The notes beneath the pieces were generated by a model. The model had not been told where the DNA came from. It worked only from the letters and a program-made list of their open reading frames with translations, and did no database searches. This document shows, in pieces, positions 1 through 9,446 of a DNA stretch of 64,000 nt. Location: contig JARFIW010001342.1 in assembly GCA_036346225.1 (NCBI GenBank), forward strand, positions 1,291,001 to 1,355,000. The letters are read 5' to 3'. The DNA comes from Platerodrilus igneus. Lineage: Eukaryota > Arthropoda > Insecta > Coleoptera > Lycidae. Both the position numbers and the translations under genes were made by a program. The stretch's first letter is position 1; every line of letters starts with the position of its first letter.

Positions 1-345
1 TTCCGTGTGGACGCTCTAACTTTTTTCTATGCTATTCTTTGGTCTGATACTTTTTGTATTGTGTTCAGGATGTGTGTAGATGAAAATGGACGCGCTTAAT
101 TTTCGAAAAATGTTTTATTTTGTGGGTCTGGTGTGGGTGTGTGTATTTTCGCATGTGGACAAGTTTTGAAAAATATTTTCCCCCGTGCGGCTCTGTTACT
201 TTTTTCTGTATTGTTTATCGTTTTAATGCTTTTTATCGTGTGTAGATGAGAATGTACGCAAGTTGAATTTTTGAAAATATCCTTGGTAGCCAAAATATTG
301 CCTTTTTAATATTTTTTAAGAATGCTTTCTTCTGTGTGGAACAGT
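1..345. repeat. degenerate tandem repeat, about 180-bp period
   Basis: Two related blocks start near positions 1 and 182. Each has a cytosine/guanine-rich start (ccgtgtgg or cccgtgcgg), then acttttttct, a T-rich middle, tgtgtagatgaaaatg-like sequence and a tttttgaaaat end. A third start (ctgtgtgg) appears near 333. The array probably runs in from outside the window. The short ORFs here lie inside the repeat and have no recognisable product. Confidence 0.5.
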
Positions 346-1585
346 ATTTTGATTGCCAAGGGGGCATTTTCAAAAATTCACCCTGTTCGTTCTCATTTGC
401 GCACTCCCAGGAATACGATACAAAAAAAACCGAAAACAAAACATAAAAAAGCTTGTTATAAATGTACACGATTTTGTGAGTGATAAAACCCCTCGAATTA
501 AACGTGTCAGAAAAATTGTCTGTTTCATTAAGGGTTAGAGATCTCAATTAGACATTGAGGGATATGTCACTCAGCTTTGATAATCTTTGAGTTGATGAAG
601 ACAATTTAGTCCTGATGCTATTAACCTATTTAAAAAAATGTTAAAATCAGAAATACGGATAGAAAAATTTCAGCAAAGCTCACTACCCAATTTAATTTTA
701 ATACGGCAAGGATTGAAAATTCATTTCTGACGTCACGCGCACGTCACGCTAACATGCATAATTACTAGGATATTCCACAACTGCAGTGACGTAATAACAT
801 ACAATGAAGTAAAATATTCTAGAAATTTCTATTAGTAAAGTTTTTGAATACCCTGTATAATATCTACATACACAGGCAATTAAAATCTAGCGAGGGCTGA
901 TGTAATAAATTATTTTGTAATGTCGTCACATGTCCTTAATAATATTTTTAAAGGAACACAAGCAGCCGACAGGTAACCTATTTAAATACAAAGGATCGTT
1001 GACCTGTCCTCGAGGTTACACATTTAGAGGGGATTACACGTAAGTTGAACAGAGAAAAACAATATTGTTTTCGCGCTCAACCTCTTCCATTTAATTTCAT
1101 CTTGCCCCAGATTCATGCTATAGCTGCTGCAAAAAGGTGAACGAACTAGTCTCGTTGCCAGCACATTCGGCCTCGTTTCCTATCCCTCTCGTTCCTACAC
1201 ACGCAAGAAAACAAGCAATAGTAGTCTTTACATCACGAACGCGTACGCCGAACACACTTTTTATAAATTAAAAGTGAGTGTAAAAGCGAGAAGGAACGAG
1301 TTTAAATAGAGATACAATTTGCGAGGAAGGCCGCAGAGCAATGAACTAGCCTCGTGCAGGGTGCCAGTTGTCCTAGTTACCGCCTCGTTCTTAACATTGA
1401 AAAGTGAAAACTTTACTATGAAACCCTGTGTGAGAGTAGAAATGTAGCTTTTAAAGAGAATTGGCAGGGGTTTTATTATGGGTTAATTGTAGTATTCCTG
1501 GTATTTAGAACCTACACTAATTATAATCAAAGATCTATCTACTAGGTCAGTTTACAGATCACAAATTAAACAACAACAACGTTAC
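346..1585. other. intergenic or intronic DNA, no gene recognised
   Basis: AT-rich sequence with no supported coding region. If the minus-strand exon at 1586-1733 is real, this stretch is at least partly its first intron. A fragment near 845-860 is the complement of the ACAGGGTATTC-type string that recurs in the satellite at 51.8-60.9 kb. The part at 1050-1460 is richer in CG dinucleotides, but I see no motif that I can name. Confidence 0.5.
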
Positions 1586-1733
1586 CTGCAAGAACTCGTC
1601 CTAAAAGATTTTCGTTTTCCATGTCCTGTTGCCCTTCTGTCTGAAGGACTGTTTCAGGATCTGGTTCAATTTCAGCGTCTTCCAGTGATCCCGCAGTTGC
1701 ACACGACGTTTCTTTATAATCGTTGACAGTCAT
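1586..1733 (-). CDS. putative first coding exon of a host gene (partial)
   Basis: On the minus strand an ATG at 1733-1731 follows an A-rich leader (gtgaaaaaaATG) and opens a 49-codon frame rich in acidic residues. The peptide starts MTVNDYKETSC, is rich in Glu and Asp (EIEPDPE, DMENEN) and ends near LLGRVLA. The frame reaches CTTGCAG/GTAACG, a good splice-donor match, at 1586/1585; reading past it hits a stop nine codons later in a GTT repeat. Codon use looks like a normal gene, and nothing resembles a transposon protein. Upstream (about 1760-1980) lies moderately CG-rich DNA that could be the promoter and 5' UTR. I do not recognise the protein family. The remaining exons would lie at lower coordinates or outside the window and I could not identify them. 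A chance ORF is possible. Confidence 0.45.
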
Positions 1734-2400
1734 TTTTTTCACAAAAATAAAACAAATGACAAACTACAATTTGTGAAACACAACCGATATAATTTTTTAG
1801 GGAAAACAAATGCTCGTGTGTAGCGTTTGGGAATATCTCACACAAACCGTTGCTGCTAATATTTCGCCGCGACTCACGCGCAGCACTAAAGAGCGAGAGT
1901 GGTTCTGCAAGCGCAATTGAATCTGACCCACTAATTTAATTCACCTTCGGTCAGCGCACTCGGTGAACTACCTGATAGTAAAATGAATACTTAAAACGGC
2001 ATTTGTATTATCAGTACCATTGGGGGAAGAGATAAATAATGTTACGTCACATGTGTAATGTACAGGGTGTTTGAAAATTAAAGAGCAAAAATAAATCGGT
2101 AAATTTTCCAAGGGTGCCAAAAAAACTCCCACAAACTGTAATCACACGAGAAATATTTAAGAACTGAATTATTAATACCCATGTCACTAAAAAAATTTTT
2201 AATTTTGATTTTACCCTGCATTGCTTTTATAATTTTAGAACAAATTTGGCAAAACAGTGTAAAGTAGGTGACTATGTTGGTAATTGATTATTTAAAAAAT
2301 CTTTTATAGTGCGTTTAAAGCATAGATTCAGTAATTAATATAATAAGATCGGCATTAGTTGCGCTGTACAGTACAAGGTAAAATTGATTTACAACGAACA
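1734..2400. other. upstream flank of the putative exon, no gene recognised
   Basis: Positions 1740-1980 would be the 5' UTR and promoter if the 1586-1733 exon is real; the CG content is raised around 1860-1970. A string tacagggtgtttgaaaat near 2060 resembles the start of the 173-bp satellite units found at 51.8-60.9 kb. Nothing else is supported. Confidence 0.35.
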
Positions 2401-2411
2401 ATTAACACATT

Positions 2412-2572
2412 GCTGTAGCTACGCACGCACGCACGCACGTACGCATGCACGCACACACACGTACATGCACGCACGCGCACACGCACACATACGCACGCAC
2501 ACCCTCGCGCGTGCACGCACGCACGCATGCGCGCACACGCACATGCGCACATACACAGACACGTATATATAT
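2412..2572. repeat. CA/CGCA-rich microsatellite
   Basis: Alternating purine-pyrimidine tract of ACGC, ACAC and ATGC tetramers, ending in a short (TA)n run. The overlapping ORFs of about 60-136 residues on both strands, rich in HAR/THA or CVR repeats, are products of this tract and of the TATCGATA repeat beside it, not genes. Confidence 0.9.
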
Positions 2573-2577
2573 ATATA

Positions 2578-2880
2578 TAGGGTGGGCGATACGGGATTTT
2601 GCGTATCGAATATCGATACATATTCTATATCGAATATCGATATGTATCGATATATCGAATATCGATATATATCGATACGTATCGATGCGTATCGATATGC
2701 ATCGATGCGTATCGGTGCGTATCGATACATATCGATACGTATCGATTCTTATCGATGCGTTTCGGTGCGTATCCATACGTATCGATATATGTAGCGATTC
2801 GTATCGGAACGTTTAGATGTGTAGATTAAGTATACATATCGAAACGTAGCGATACGTATCGGTACGAATCGATTAGGCAT
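2578..2880. repeat. MITE-like block filled with TATCGATA-type 10-bp units
   Basis: Begins tagggtgggcgatacggga, directly after a (TA)n tract, then continues as about 25 degenerate 10-bp units of the form TATCGATACG. The opening is nearly identical to that of the block at 3020-3267. Its right end decays into unique sequence without a clear inverted terminus, so this copy is truncated or diverged. Blocks opening with GGGGTGGGCGAT inside TA-rich sites recall non-autonomous hAT-type elements, but that assignment is inference. Confidence 0.6.
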
Positions 2881-3019
2881 CGATAACTTATCTACTTTTT
2901 CTTTGGGAATAAAATCACAAGATCGTTGTAAAATAATGCAATTCGATCTTTCACTTAAGATTGTTTGTTATCAAAATAATTGAAGGTTCAAGTTTAATAT
3001 TTCTGACATAAGTATATAT

Positions 3020-3267
3020 ATAGGGGTGGGCGATACGGGATTTAGCGTATCGAATATCGATACGTATCGATACGTATCGATGCGTATTGATACATATCGA
3101 TACGTATCGATACATATCGATACATATCGATACGTATCGATACATATCGATACGTATCGATACATATCGAGTATCGATAAATCGATATTTATTTTTCGCT
3201 GTAGCGGGGGGTCGATACGGGAGTCGTATCGATACGTATCGATATATCGATACGCCGACCCATCCCT
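3020..3267. mobile_element. MITE-like element with TATCGATA minisatellite core
   Basis: The left end reads taggggtgggcgatacgg and the right end cgccgacccatcccta, an imperfect terminal inverted repeat (TAGGGRTGGG). Both ends abut (AT)n, consistent with insertion into a TA-rich target. The inside is a run of 10-bp TATCGATACG-type units with alternating ACGT/ACAT centres. There is no coding capacity; short ORFs with IDTYRYVS repeats are read-throughs of the minisatellite. Confidence 0.6.
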
Positions 3268-3307
3268 ATATATATATATATATATTATATATATATATAT
3301 ATATATT
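3268..3307. repeat. (AT)n microsatellite
   Basis: Uninterrupted TA/AT run apart from one phase slip. It separates the MITE-like element from the primer-site repeats. Confidence 0.95.
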
Positions 3308-3308
3308 G

Positions 3309-3398
3309 CTATGTGCTCCGGTTAAAAACTCCACGACTTGGGTGCCATTAATTGCTACGGACTCTGGTTAAAAGCCCCACGACTTGGGTGCCATTAAT
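3309..3398 (-). promoter_or_regulatory. two tandem tRNA-Lys-type primer-binding sites
   Basis: On the minus strand, 3393-3374 and 3347-3328 both read TGGCACCCAAGTCGTGG followed by GGC or AGT. This resembles the TGGCGCCCAACGTGGGGC site complementary to the 3' end of a lysine tRNA that primes many LTR retroelements. Each is preceded by GTAGCAATTAA, i.e. an LTR-like CA end plus a short spacer. The whole PBS-bearing unit is duplicated with a period of about 46 bp. The LTR itself would lie to the right (3399 onwards, minus strand). Confidence 0.5.
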
Positions 3399-5390
3399 TG
3401 CTACGTTCTCCTGATGTTCCACGTTCTGGTGCTTTTGCTTATAAAATATGCCACGGGTGCTTTGCTCACTTTCCTGGAAATAAACTATCTACTCGAAAAA
3501 TTCTGCTACGGTAAATAGACAACATGTATTTACACTTCAACTAAATTGAATATACAGCACAAAATCAAAATTAATCCTCTCTCTCTCTCTCTCTCTCGCT
3601 CGCTCGCTCGCTCGCTCGCTCGCCTCATTTACAACTTATATACATCCCATTGAAGACACTCTCTTAACAGTACATTTCAAGATCAATACTTACATCATAT
3701 AATATATCCAATTAATGTAAAAAGGAAAAGCCATAATCTAAATTAGTTTACTATTTCAAACCTCATGTAAAAATTATATACATCCCCTTTTATATACGCC
3801 CTTAACAGTACATTTCAAGGTCAATATTTACACCTGATAATATATCCAATTAATAATAAAAAAAAGTACTAGGGTTTCAACACACTTCTTACGCTAACTT
3901 TGTTTCAATACGAGCTCAGAGTAAAACCTTGACTTTTTAGTGCTAACTTTCGCACACGAATATAAAAACATACCCTTTTACCTTGTACATAATATAAACT
4001 ACTTCCAATACCATAAATTATTCACACAAAAATATTAAAATTAACCCAAATTAAAATATTTCATCAGAAACTTTCCCCCTTTTTGTCCTTTTAATTAATA
4101 TACAATCCACAAAGTCATTAATTCATATTTACACTCGTACAACAATAAAGCACAGGTACCTGAGATACATATTTACACAAGGAGCCCTCTGCCTGAAACT
4201 ACTGCATGCACAAACAACTCTAACCGGGATTGCTTCATCCAACAATTATGCTGTAACCAAATTTACACGAGATCCTCTATCGTCAACCAAACTACTGCGG
4301 CACCTCAAACCTCTTCTTCTACGACTATAGTTTTTGATAATAAATCAAATTGATTAGAAGCCGACATTTATTCCAAACTAATTGCATTATTTTCACAATA
4401 AGTGCAAAATAAAATCAAATAGCTTTTACTTAAAAACGATTATCGTAATTCAAAAGATTATGCAATCGTATAAGCATATCGGCGTCCCAGAGTCGTAGTA
4501 GAATAATAGACTAAGAGCGTAAAAACGTCGAAAAATAAGACTTCTCCGCCTCCAAAAACTGTTACAATTCCTAAAATCAACGAGGCCAATTCTTGCTTTC
4601 CACAAACCGCCCCACACTCACAACTCAAGTACACAACATTTCTACGTATTTCTTTCCAACCGCCTCTCTTAATTACACACTTTAAAAACACTCCTTTCAA
4701 AATCAAGTTGTAGCTAACGACCTTCGCGCGTGTACTAATGTTTTCGTAGTATTTTAAAAAATCGATACTCAAAACAACCTTGGCATTTCCCCAAGTCGAC
4801 GACAACAAACATCTAAGATACGCCTCTAACGAACACGTGTTATCTCCATCTCACTCCTACCTATGCACTCAAATCTAATTTCTCTGTTACGTAGTTTTCA
4901 ATATTCGTTGTATAACGAACGACTGCTACCCCATCCAATTCTGCTTATACTCAAATTTTACGTCCTTTTTAGAAGTCATAATTTATTTCTCGCGCCACTA
5001 ATTGAAGTCGATAACTACACTACCTGAAATCGCTGTTGTTTATTCGTCTTATCTGTCTTATTTAATAAAAATAAAACGGTTTGAAATCGAGCTAAAAGCT
5101 TTTAGAAATATTTCTACCAACTTATGTGTAATTTAATAAGAAGGTTAAATTTGTGTTTAAAAATATGAAATTTAAATCCCGTATTATACGCAGGATGTTT
5201 CTTGTATCTCATGTGCTATATTTTCTGAGTAATTATCTGAAAGATTATGAAAATTAAATTTTACCTTCCTGAAATTTACTAAAAAATTATTACATTCTAA
5301 ACTATTTACTTTAAAAGTTATTTGAAGTATTTGCACATGCTAAATGCCAAATCAGTTTCAAAATGAAAAATAACACCGTTTCAGCCTCCA
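3399..5390 (-). mobile_element. candidate LTR (minus strand), outer boundary undetermined
   Basis: The LTR 3' end would be the CA at 3400-3399, immediately before the primer sites. A strong TATA-box sequence (GTATATAAAAGGGG) occurs on the minus strand near 3797-3785, and a weaker duplicate near 3640; the surrounding 145 bp (3628-3725 and 3773-3870) is tandemly duplicated. No gag or pol can be read on the far side, so this is a remnant. The outer edge could be anywhere from about 4.9 to 5.4 kb. A 116-residue minus-strand ORF at 4458-4808 lies inside; I recognise nothing in it and doubt that it is a gene. Confidence 0.35.
3579..3624. repeat. (CT)n-(CGCT)n microsatellite
   Basis: A CT run changes into CGCT tetramers. 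Confidence 0.95.
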
Positions 5391-5395
5391 AATAT

Positions 5396-5396
5396 T

Positions 5397-5435
<39 letters not shown>
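5396..5435. repeat. (AT)n microsatellite
   Basis: Uninterrupted TA/AT dinucleotides. Confidence 0.95.
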
Positions 5436-5438
<3 letters not shown>

Positions 5439-5579
5439 TTTTAGTAGTTAATTACACAAGGTAAGTTGATAAATACTATCGTATTATAGTGAATAAGATG
5501 AAATAATAACTTAGACTTTTATGCAAAGCCCAAATGATCATTTCAAATCGAGCTAGTAATTGAAAGATGGAAAATATAA

Positions 5580-5653
5580 GGTCTTGGACAGGACTTGAAC
5601 CTTTATCCTGGTTTTGCCGGAACCATGCGTTTACCAATTACGCCACCAAGACC
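5580..5653 (-). tRNA. tRNA-like sequence (pseudo-tRNA or SINE head)
   Basis: 74 nt that fold as a cloverleaf on the minus strand. The acceptor stem GGTCTTG/CAAGACC is perfect. The D-arm contains GGCGTAATTGGTAAACGC, and the T-loop region GGTTCAAGTCC is a good B box. The anticodon stem TGGTT/AACCA is perfect with loop CCGGCAA, which would give anticodon GGC (alanine). Position 33 is C rather than the near-universal U, the T-stem has an A-G mismatch, and GGC-alanine tRNAs are unusual in eukaryotes. I therefore favour a pseudogene or the head of a SINE over a working tRNA. Confidence 0.55.
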
Positions 5654-5920
5654 GATGACACAATTGGGAAATTTACAAATTTAAATCGTGTACACGACGA
5701 TACATCAACCTAACTTTCAATTACGTTCGACATTTTTTGTCAAAAAAAAAACAGATTAAGACAGGTCTCCAAAAGGCGGCAGAAGATTCTTCGGTACTTA
5801 GAGTGGCATAAACCATAATGGTCGGTATAGCATTCTACGACACACTACTACAATGTGGAAGGCAACGGGAAACCACCACATTACCACCCAAGTACACAGC
5901 GTACTTAAATTGCAATTAAC

Positions 5921-6619
5921 ATGATGGCATCCTCTGGGGCAAAAGATTCCGGAGTTAAAATAGTCCCCCATTCGGATCTCCGGAAGGAAACTACTTCGGA
6001 GGATATGATCGAAAAGTTTAAAGAAAGCGCAGGGAAAATTTTGCGAGTCGGAGCGTGGAATGGCAGAATCATGAAGCAAGTAAGTAAGCTAGAGAACTTG
6101 AAAATTGCAATGGATAGGTTAGCACTAGACATAATAAAGATCAGTGAAGTTCGCTGGCCAAAGGCAGGAGATTTTTGGAGTGAAGGCTTTAGGGTAATTC
6201 GTACAGGATCACAAAAAGGGAATTCGGTAGTGAGGATAGTTATGCGAAAACGGGTAGGACATCGTGTAGAAAACTACTTACAAAAGAACGAAAGAGTACT
6301 CATGGTTAGATTAGAATCTAAACCGATAATTACAGTAATAATACAAGTATACATACCTACCTCTAGTGAGGAAGAGGTAGAAGCGATTTACAGAGATATC
6401 GAAGACATACTAAGATTCGTAAAAGGACATGAAAATTTAATAATTACGGGAAATTTTAATACAGTGGTAGGTGAAGGTAGGGAAGAAGCGGCAGTAGATT
6501 TATTTGGTTTGGGCACGAGAAATGACAGGGGAAACAGGCTGGTAGAATTTTGCGATAAAAACAATTTAACCATCACAAACATATTATTTCAACATCATGA
6601 TAGAAGACGATACACGTAA
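5921..6619 (+). pseudogene. AP-type endonuclease domain of RTE-like ORF2
   Basis: Open frame of 232 codons. From about residue 40 it reads as an apurinic endonuclease domain: AWN (about 45), a central ISEVRWP motif carrying the catalytic Glu, the IIQVYIPTSS strand, and a RNDRGNRLVEFCDKNNL helix. The nicking enzyme would start target-primed reverse transcription. The first 40 residues correspond to leader sequence in the other copy, so the true start is uncertain. The usual GDFN motif reads GNFN here (Asp to Asn, codon 6452-6454), which should abolish activity. The frame stops at 6617-6619 just after RRRYT; the SDH-containing end of the domain is deleted. Confidence 0.75.
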
Positions 6620-6662
6620 AAGATGCCATGAAATATAGAAAGATGTCAAATAGATTATATTC

Positions 6663-7340
6663 TTGTTATACAAAAAAAGATCAGATGAAACAGGAAAACA
6701 GAGATACAAAGCCATAAAATGGGAAATTATTCGCAAATACAGGAAGGCTAAAGAACAATGGATTGATGAAAAGTGCAAAGACGTACAAACTAAGATGGAA
6801 ATAGAAAAGACAGAGGAAGCATACAAACTAATTACAAGCAATTTTAGGGATACAAAATCGTATAGCAAAAATATAAGAGACTCGGGAGGAAACGTCATTA
6901 TAGAAAATGTAGGGAAAGTGGATAGATAGCAAGAATATATAGGGAATTTATATGCAGGAGAGGAACTAGCAGCATTAGAACAAGAATTGAACATTGAAAA
7001 TAATGACTTGGGATATCCTATACTTCGAGATGAGTCTGAAAAATGGTAAGGCGCTAGGTACAGATAAGGTGCAAGCAGAAACTCTAAAAGCCGCTAGACA
7101 AGCAGTAACAGAACGTCTCTTCCAACTTGTAAGCTATATGTATGAAACAGGCGAGATATCCTAAAGATTTCAAGCTAATATCATAGTCACTATACCAAAA
7201 AAAGAGAGGCTCGGATAGATGTGAAAACTTTCGAACAATAAGTTTGACAGCACACGTGTCAAAAATATTAACTAGAATTGTAGAAAGACGAATGGAATAA
7301 CGAGTTAGAAGTACTAGGAGTAGATCAATTTGGGTTTAGG
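6663..7340 (+). pseudogene. reverse transcriptase fragment of the same RTE-like element
   Basis: Begins in the linker before the RT (RSDETGKQRYKAIKWEII, then a helix ending in EEAYKLITSNF). After a stop at about 6929 it continues in shifted frames through motifs homologous to KAPGKDKVQAETLKAA, LFQLVSYMYETG, CENFRTIS and DQFGFRR. At least three frameshifts or stops are visible, and the catalytic palm with its A/FADD box is absent because the copy ends at about 7340. It is non-functional. Confidence 0.7.
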
Positions 7341-7348
7341 CGATTTTC

Positions 7349-7490
7349 CACGTACTATTCCGCATAACAGGCTGGTTCTGAAGTGAACCGCCTTCAATTT
7401 GGCGACGTTTCGACAAAATCACATCTGACATTTTCAGGCTCTGTAGGTTGAGCAGTAAATGAAGAAGTGTTTCTTTGTCCTGCTATATAC
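7349..7490 (-). repeat. PLE pseudo-LTR with degraded hammerhead core (minus)
   Basis: Inverted partner of 7945-8090. Read on the minus strand it has CCTGAAAATG where CUGANGA is expected, a stem-loop, then GAAACGTCGCC and a GGCGG complement downstream. This is the GAAAC-containing core typical of PLE hammerhead motifs. The second G of CUGANGA is mutated and helix II has one mismatch, so it should not cleave. Confidence 0.6.
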
Positions 7491-7564
7491 AGCGTGTCCC
7501 AAAATTGTTGGGAAATAAAACTACCACGTATTGTAGACGTCAAAATAAGTAAATTCGACCCAAT

Positions 7565-7933
7565 TTACCTATATACCAAAATATTTTTATGTTCTTCCTT
7601 CCTAACACTAATTTTTCTGTTTGTCTGCCCAATGTATGATTTATTGCAGTCTGAGCATGGTATTTCGTAGACTACTTGGGCTTCTAATGTGATCTGATCT
7701 TTGGTATTCCTTAAGATTGCACTGAATTTTCTATGAGTGTTGAATGTGGTAGCTATTTTGTATTTTCGTAGCACTCTGCTGATTCTGTCTGTTGTTCCTT
7801 TAATGAATGGTAAGTATGCTGTAGTTAGTGGTGACTCCGCTCTGGTTTGGGTTTTCTGGCTGATAGTGACTTCTGAATGATTTGGTGTGAGTATCCATTC
7901 TTCTGGACTGCACCAGCAGGTGCAACGGAGCAT
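7565..7933 (-). pseudogene. GIY-YIG endonuclease domain of a Penelope-like element
   Basis: The minus-strand frame reads LPFIKGTTDRISRVLRKY, then a basic region, then VYEIPCSDCNKSYIGQTNR and a KEEHK end. The CxxC followed by SYIGQT is the zinc-linked GIY-YIG nuclease typical of the C-terminus of Penelope-like polyproteins, which nicks DNA to prime reverse transcription. Only the last 120 residues are present, immediately upstream of the pseudo-LTR junction. The fragment is open but has no RT in the same orientation, so it belongs to a partial second copy placed head-to-head. Confidence 0.8.
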
Positions 7934-7944
7934 ATATTCTAACT

Positions 7945-8090
7945 AGTATATCTAGCAGGACAAAGAAACACTCCTTCATTCACTGCCCAATCTACAGAGC
8001 CCGAAGATGGCAGATGTGATTTTGCCGAAACGCCGCCAAATTGATAGCGGTTTACTGCAGACCAAGCCAGCTATGCGAAATAATGCCTGG
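7945..8090 (+). repeat. PLE pseudo-LTR with degraded hammerhead core (plus)
   Basis: Partner of 7349-7490. The core is CCGAAGA (8001-8007; ideal CUGANGA, one change), helix II GGCA...TGCC (8009-8012 with 8023-8026), GAAA (8027-8030) and CGCCGCC opening helix III. A consensus of the two pseudo-LTRs would give an intact core, so the ancestor probably carried a working ribozyme. I could not find a convincing helix I. Confidence 0.6.
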
Positions 8091-8192
8091 AAAATTGACG
8101 AAGTAGAAACCTCAGAATTAACATTACGGGGAGGATATATTCCATCAAACCAGAATCTTCGAGAAGCAACAATCAAAAAGAGATAAGTTGCT

Positions 8193-9440
8193 ATGTGTTT
8201 TAGATTTTTACAACTTTGCCGAGACAATAACATCGTACCGAAGTGTATGGGGATAACGTTCTACAAAGCAAACCACTTTACGAAAAAGATAATCCGAAGA
8301 ACAGGATTTGCACTGTTACGAGAAGCCATCCATGATACACGTACAATGCTGAATCGGATTAATGAAGAACTGATGCAACTACACCTACGCCTGAGCAACA
8401 CGATTAATGAAAGCTTATGGCGCATCATAAACCAACTGGCCGAGTTCCGAACAGAAACGAACACTAATCCTACAACACAGAAGCAGAAGAAGTTTCTCCA
8501 TCTACAACAACAACATCAATCACCAATACAAGCGGGCAATACCAGATAGACAACGTACCAGAGAGCGTCCTCGCCAAAGGATTGTACCTGCATGAATATA
8601 TGTAGAGGACCTCATCTGTGGCATAGAAGGAGCAATTCATACGCACGACAACGTTATAGTTGAATCAATACGCCAAGATGTTTTCAATATCTTAAGAACA
8701 CCTCAAAGAAGAACCTTACAAAGCAAGAATAGTTTCCGTTGAAAAGTATATGACAGAATGAAGATATTATTATTCTACTGGCGGATAAAGGGAACACAAC
8801 AGTAATAATGAATACAGAAGATTACCACACCAAAATGAACGCTCTACTTAATGACGAAGCATACCAGCCTATCGACACCAAACCAACAACATATCTGGAA
8901 AAGACCACAAGAATGAAAATCAAGAAAGGTCCTATAGACAAGGTGGAACAAGAACAATATATTCCACGACAAAAATCATCAAGGTGCCCAAAACTATATG
9001 TTCTCCCCAAAATTTATAAAGAAGGAGTACCGTTAAGACAAATCGTGAGTTCTATAGGATCGGCCTTACAGTCACTAGCAAAATACTTAGCGAAACACCT
9101 ACCGCCACTTGCTAAAATGGCTGCTTCATATTTTAAGAATACTGAACATTTTATCCAACTACCGAGTACTGAAAGAGTTCAAACACATTATTTACTAGTG
9201 AGCTTTGATGTGGTATTAGTGTTTACCAACATACCGATAGAGGACACGCTCATACTTTTGAAAGAGAAGTACAACATTGAAGACCATGTCATCGACTTAA
9301 CACAGCATTGTTTCACCAACATATATTTACCTTCAACAAACAACACTACAGGCAAGTTGAAGGAGTTCCTATGGGATCACCATTATCACCAGTGGTTGCT
9401 AATGTATTCATGGAAGATATCGAGATGCGTGCATTAGAAA
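8193..9440 (+). pseudogene. Penelope-like reverse transcriptase, N-terminal part
   Basis: Frame 8193-8549 gives the N-terminal region (LCRDNNIVPK, IIRRTGFALLREAIHDTR, a helical stretch). After disrupted sequence (8550-8770) the RT resumes with ADKGNTTVIMNTEDYHTKM at about 8780 and continues in frame 8808-9437: PKLYVLPKIYKEGVPLRQIVS, LAKYLAK, LLVSFDVVLVFTNIPIEDTL. A +1 shift near 9365 brings in VPMGSPLSPVVANVFMEDIE, the next RT motif. The element ends about 25 codons later, before the YxDD box. The order and wording of these motifs are diagnostic of PLE RTs, which relate to telomerase. Several frameshifts make it inactive. Confidence 0.8.
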
Positions 9441-9446
9441 CAGTTA

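Larger units (their letters stand above)
5764..7340 (+). mobile_element. RTE-type non-LTR retrotransposon, 3'-truncated copy
   Basis: Same family as the minus-strand copy at 25340-28660: the leader (ggcataaaccataatggtcgg, and the acagcgtacttaaatt string) matches that copy. It contains the endonuclease at 5921-6619 and a broken reverse transcriptase up to about 7340, where the DQFGFRR motif runs directly into the Penelope-like pseudo-LTR. About 250 bp between endonuclease and RT are missing near 6655-6665 compared with the other copy. The assignment to RTE rests on resemblance of the endonuclease to the BovB/RTE-derived 'craniofacial development protein 2-like' family; a neighbouring clade cannot be excluded. 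Confidence 0.75.
7341..9446. mobile_element. Penelope-like element with inverted pseudo-LTRs
   Basis: Arrangement: pseudo-LTR (7349-7490, minus), GIY-YIG endonuclease C-terminus (7565-7933, minus), pseudo-LTR (7945-8090, plus), then the N-terminal and RT part of the polyprotein (8193-9440, plus), cut off at about 9446. Inverted head-to-head partial copies around pseudo-LTRs are a known habit of Penelope-like elements. The two pseudo-LTRs align along about 140 bp as an inverted repeat. All coding parts are broken. Confidence 0.8.

Noticed and set aside
2355..3371. Nine ORFs rich in HARTHA or IDTYRYVS repeats
   Set aside because: Products of the CA/CGCA tract and the 10-bp TATCGATA minisatellite, open on both strands.
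4458..4808. 116-codon minus-strand ORF
   Set aside because: No recognisable motif, unremarkable composition, and it lies inside a candidate LTR region.
5580..5653. Functional tRNA-Ala(GGC) gene
   Set aside because: Cytosine at position 33, a T-stem mismatch and an anticodon rarely used in eukaryotes favour a tRNA-like SINE head or pseudogene.
7349..8090. Calling the PLE hammerheads active ribozymes
   Set aside because: Each core has a disabling change and no helix I could be drawn; only remnants are claimed.
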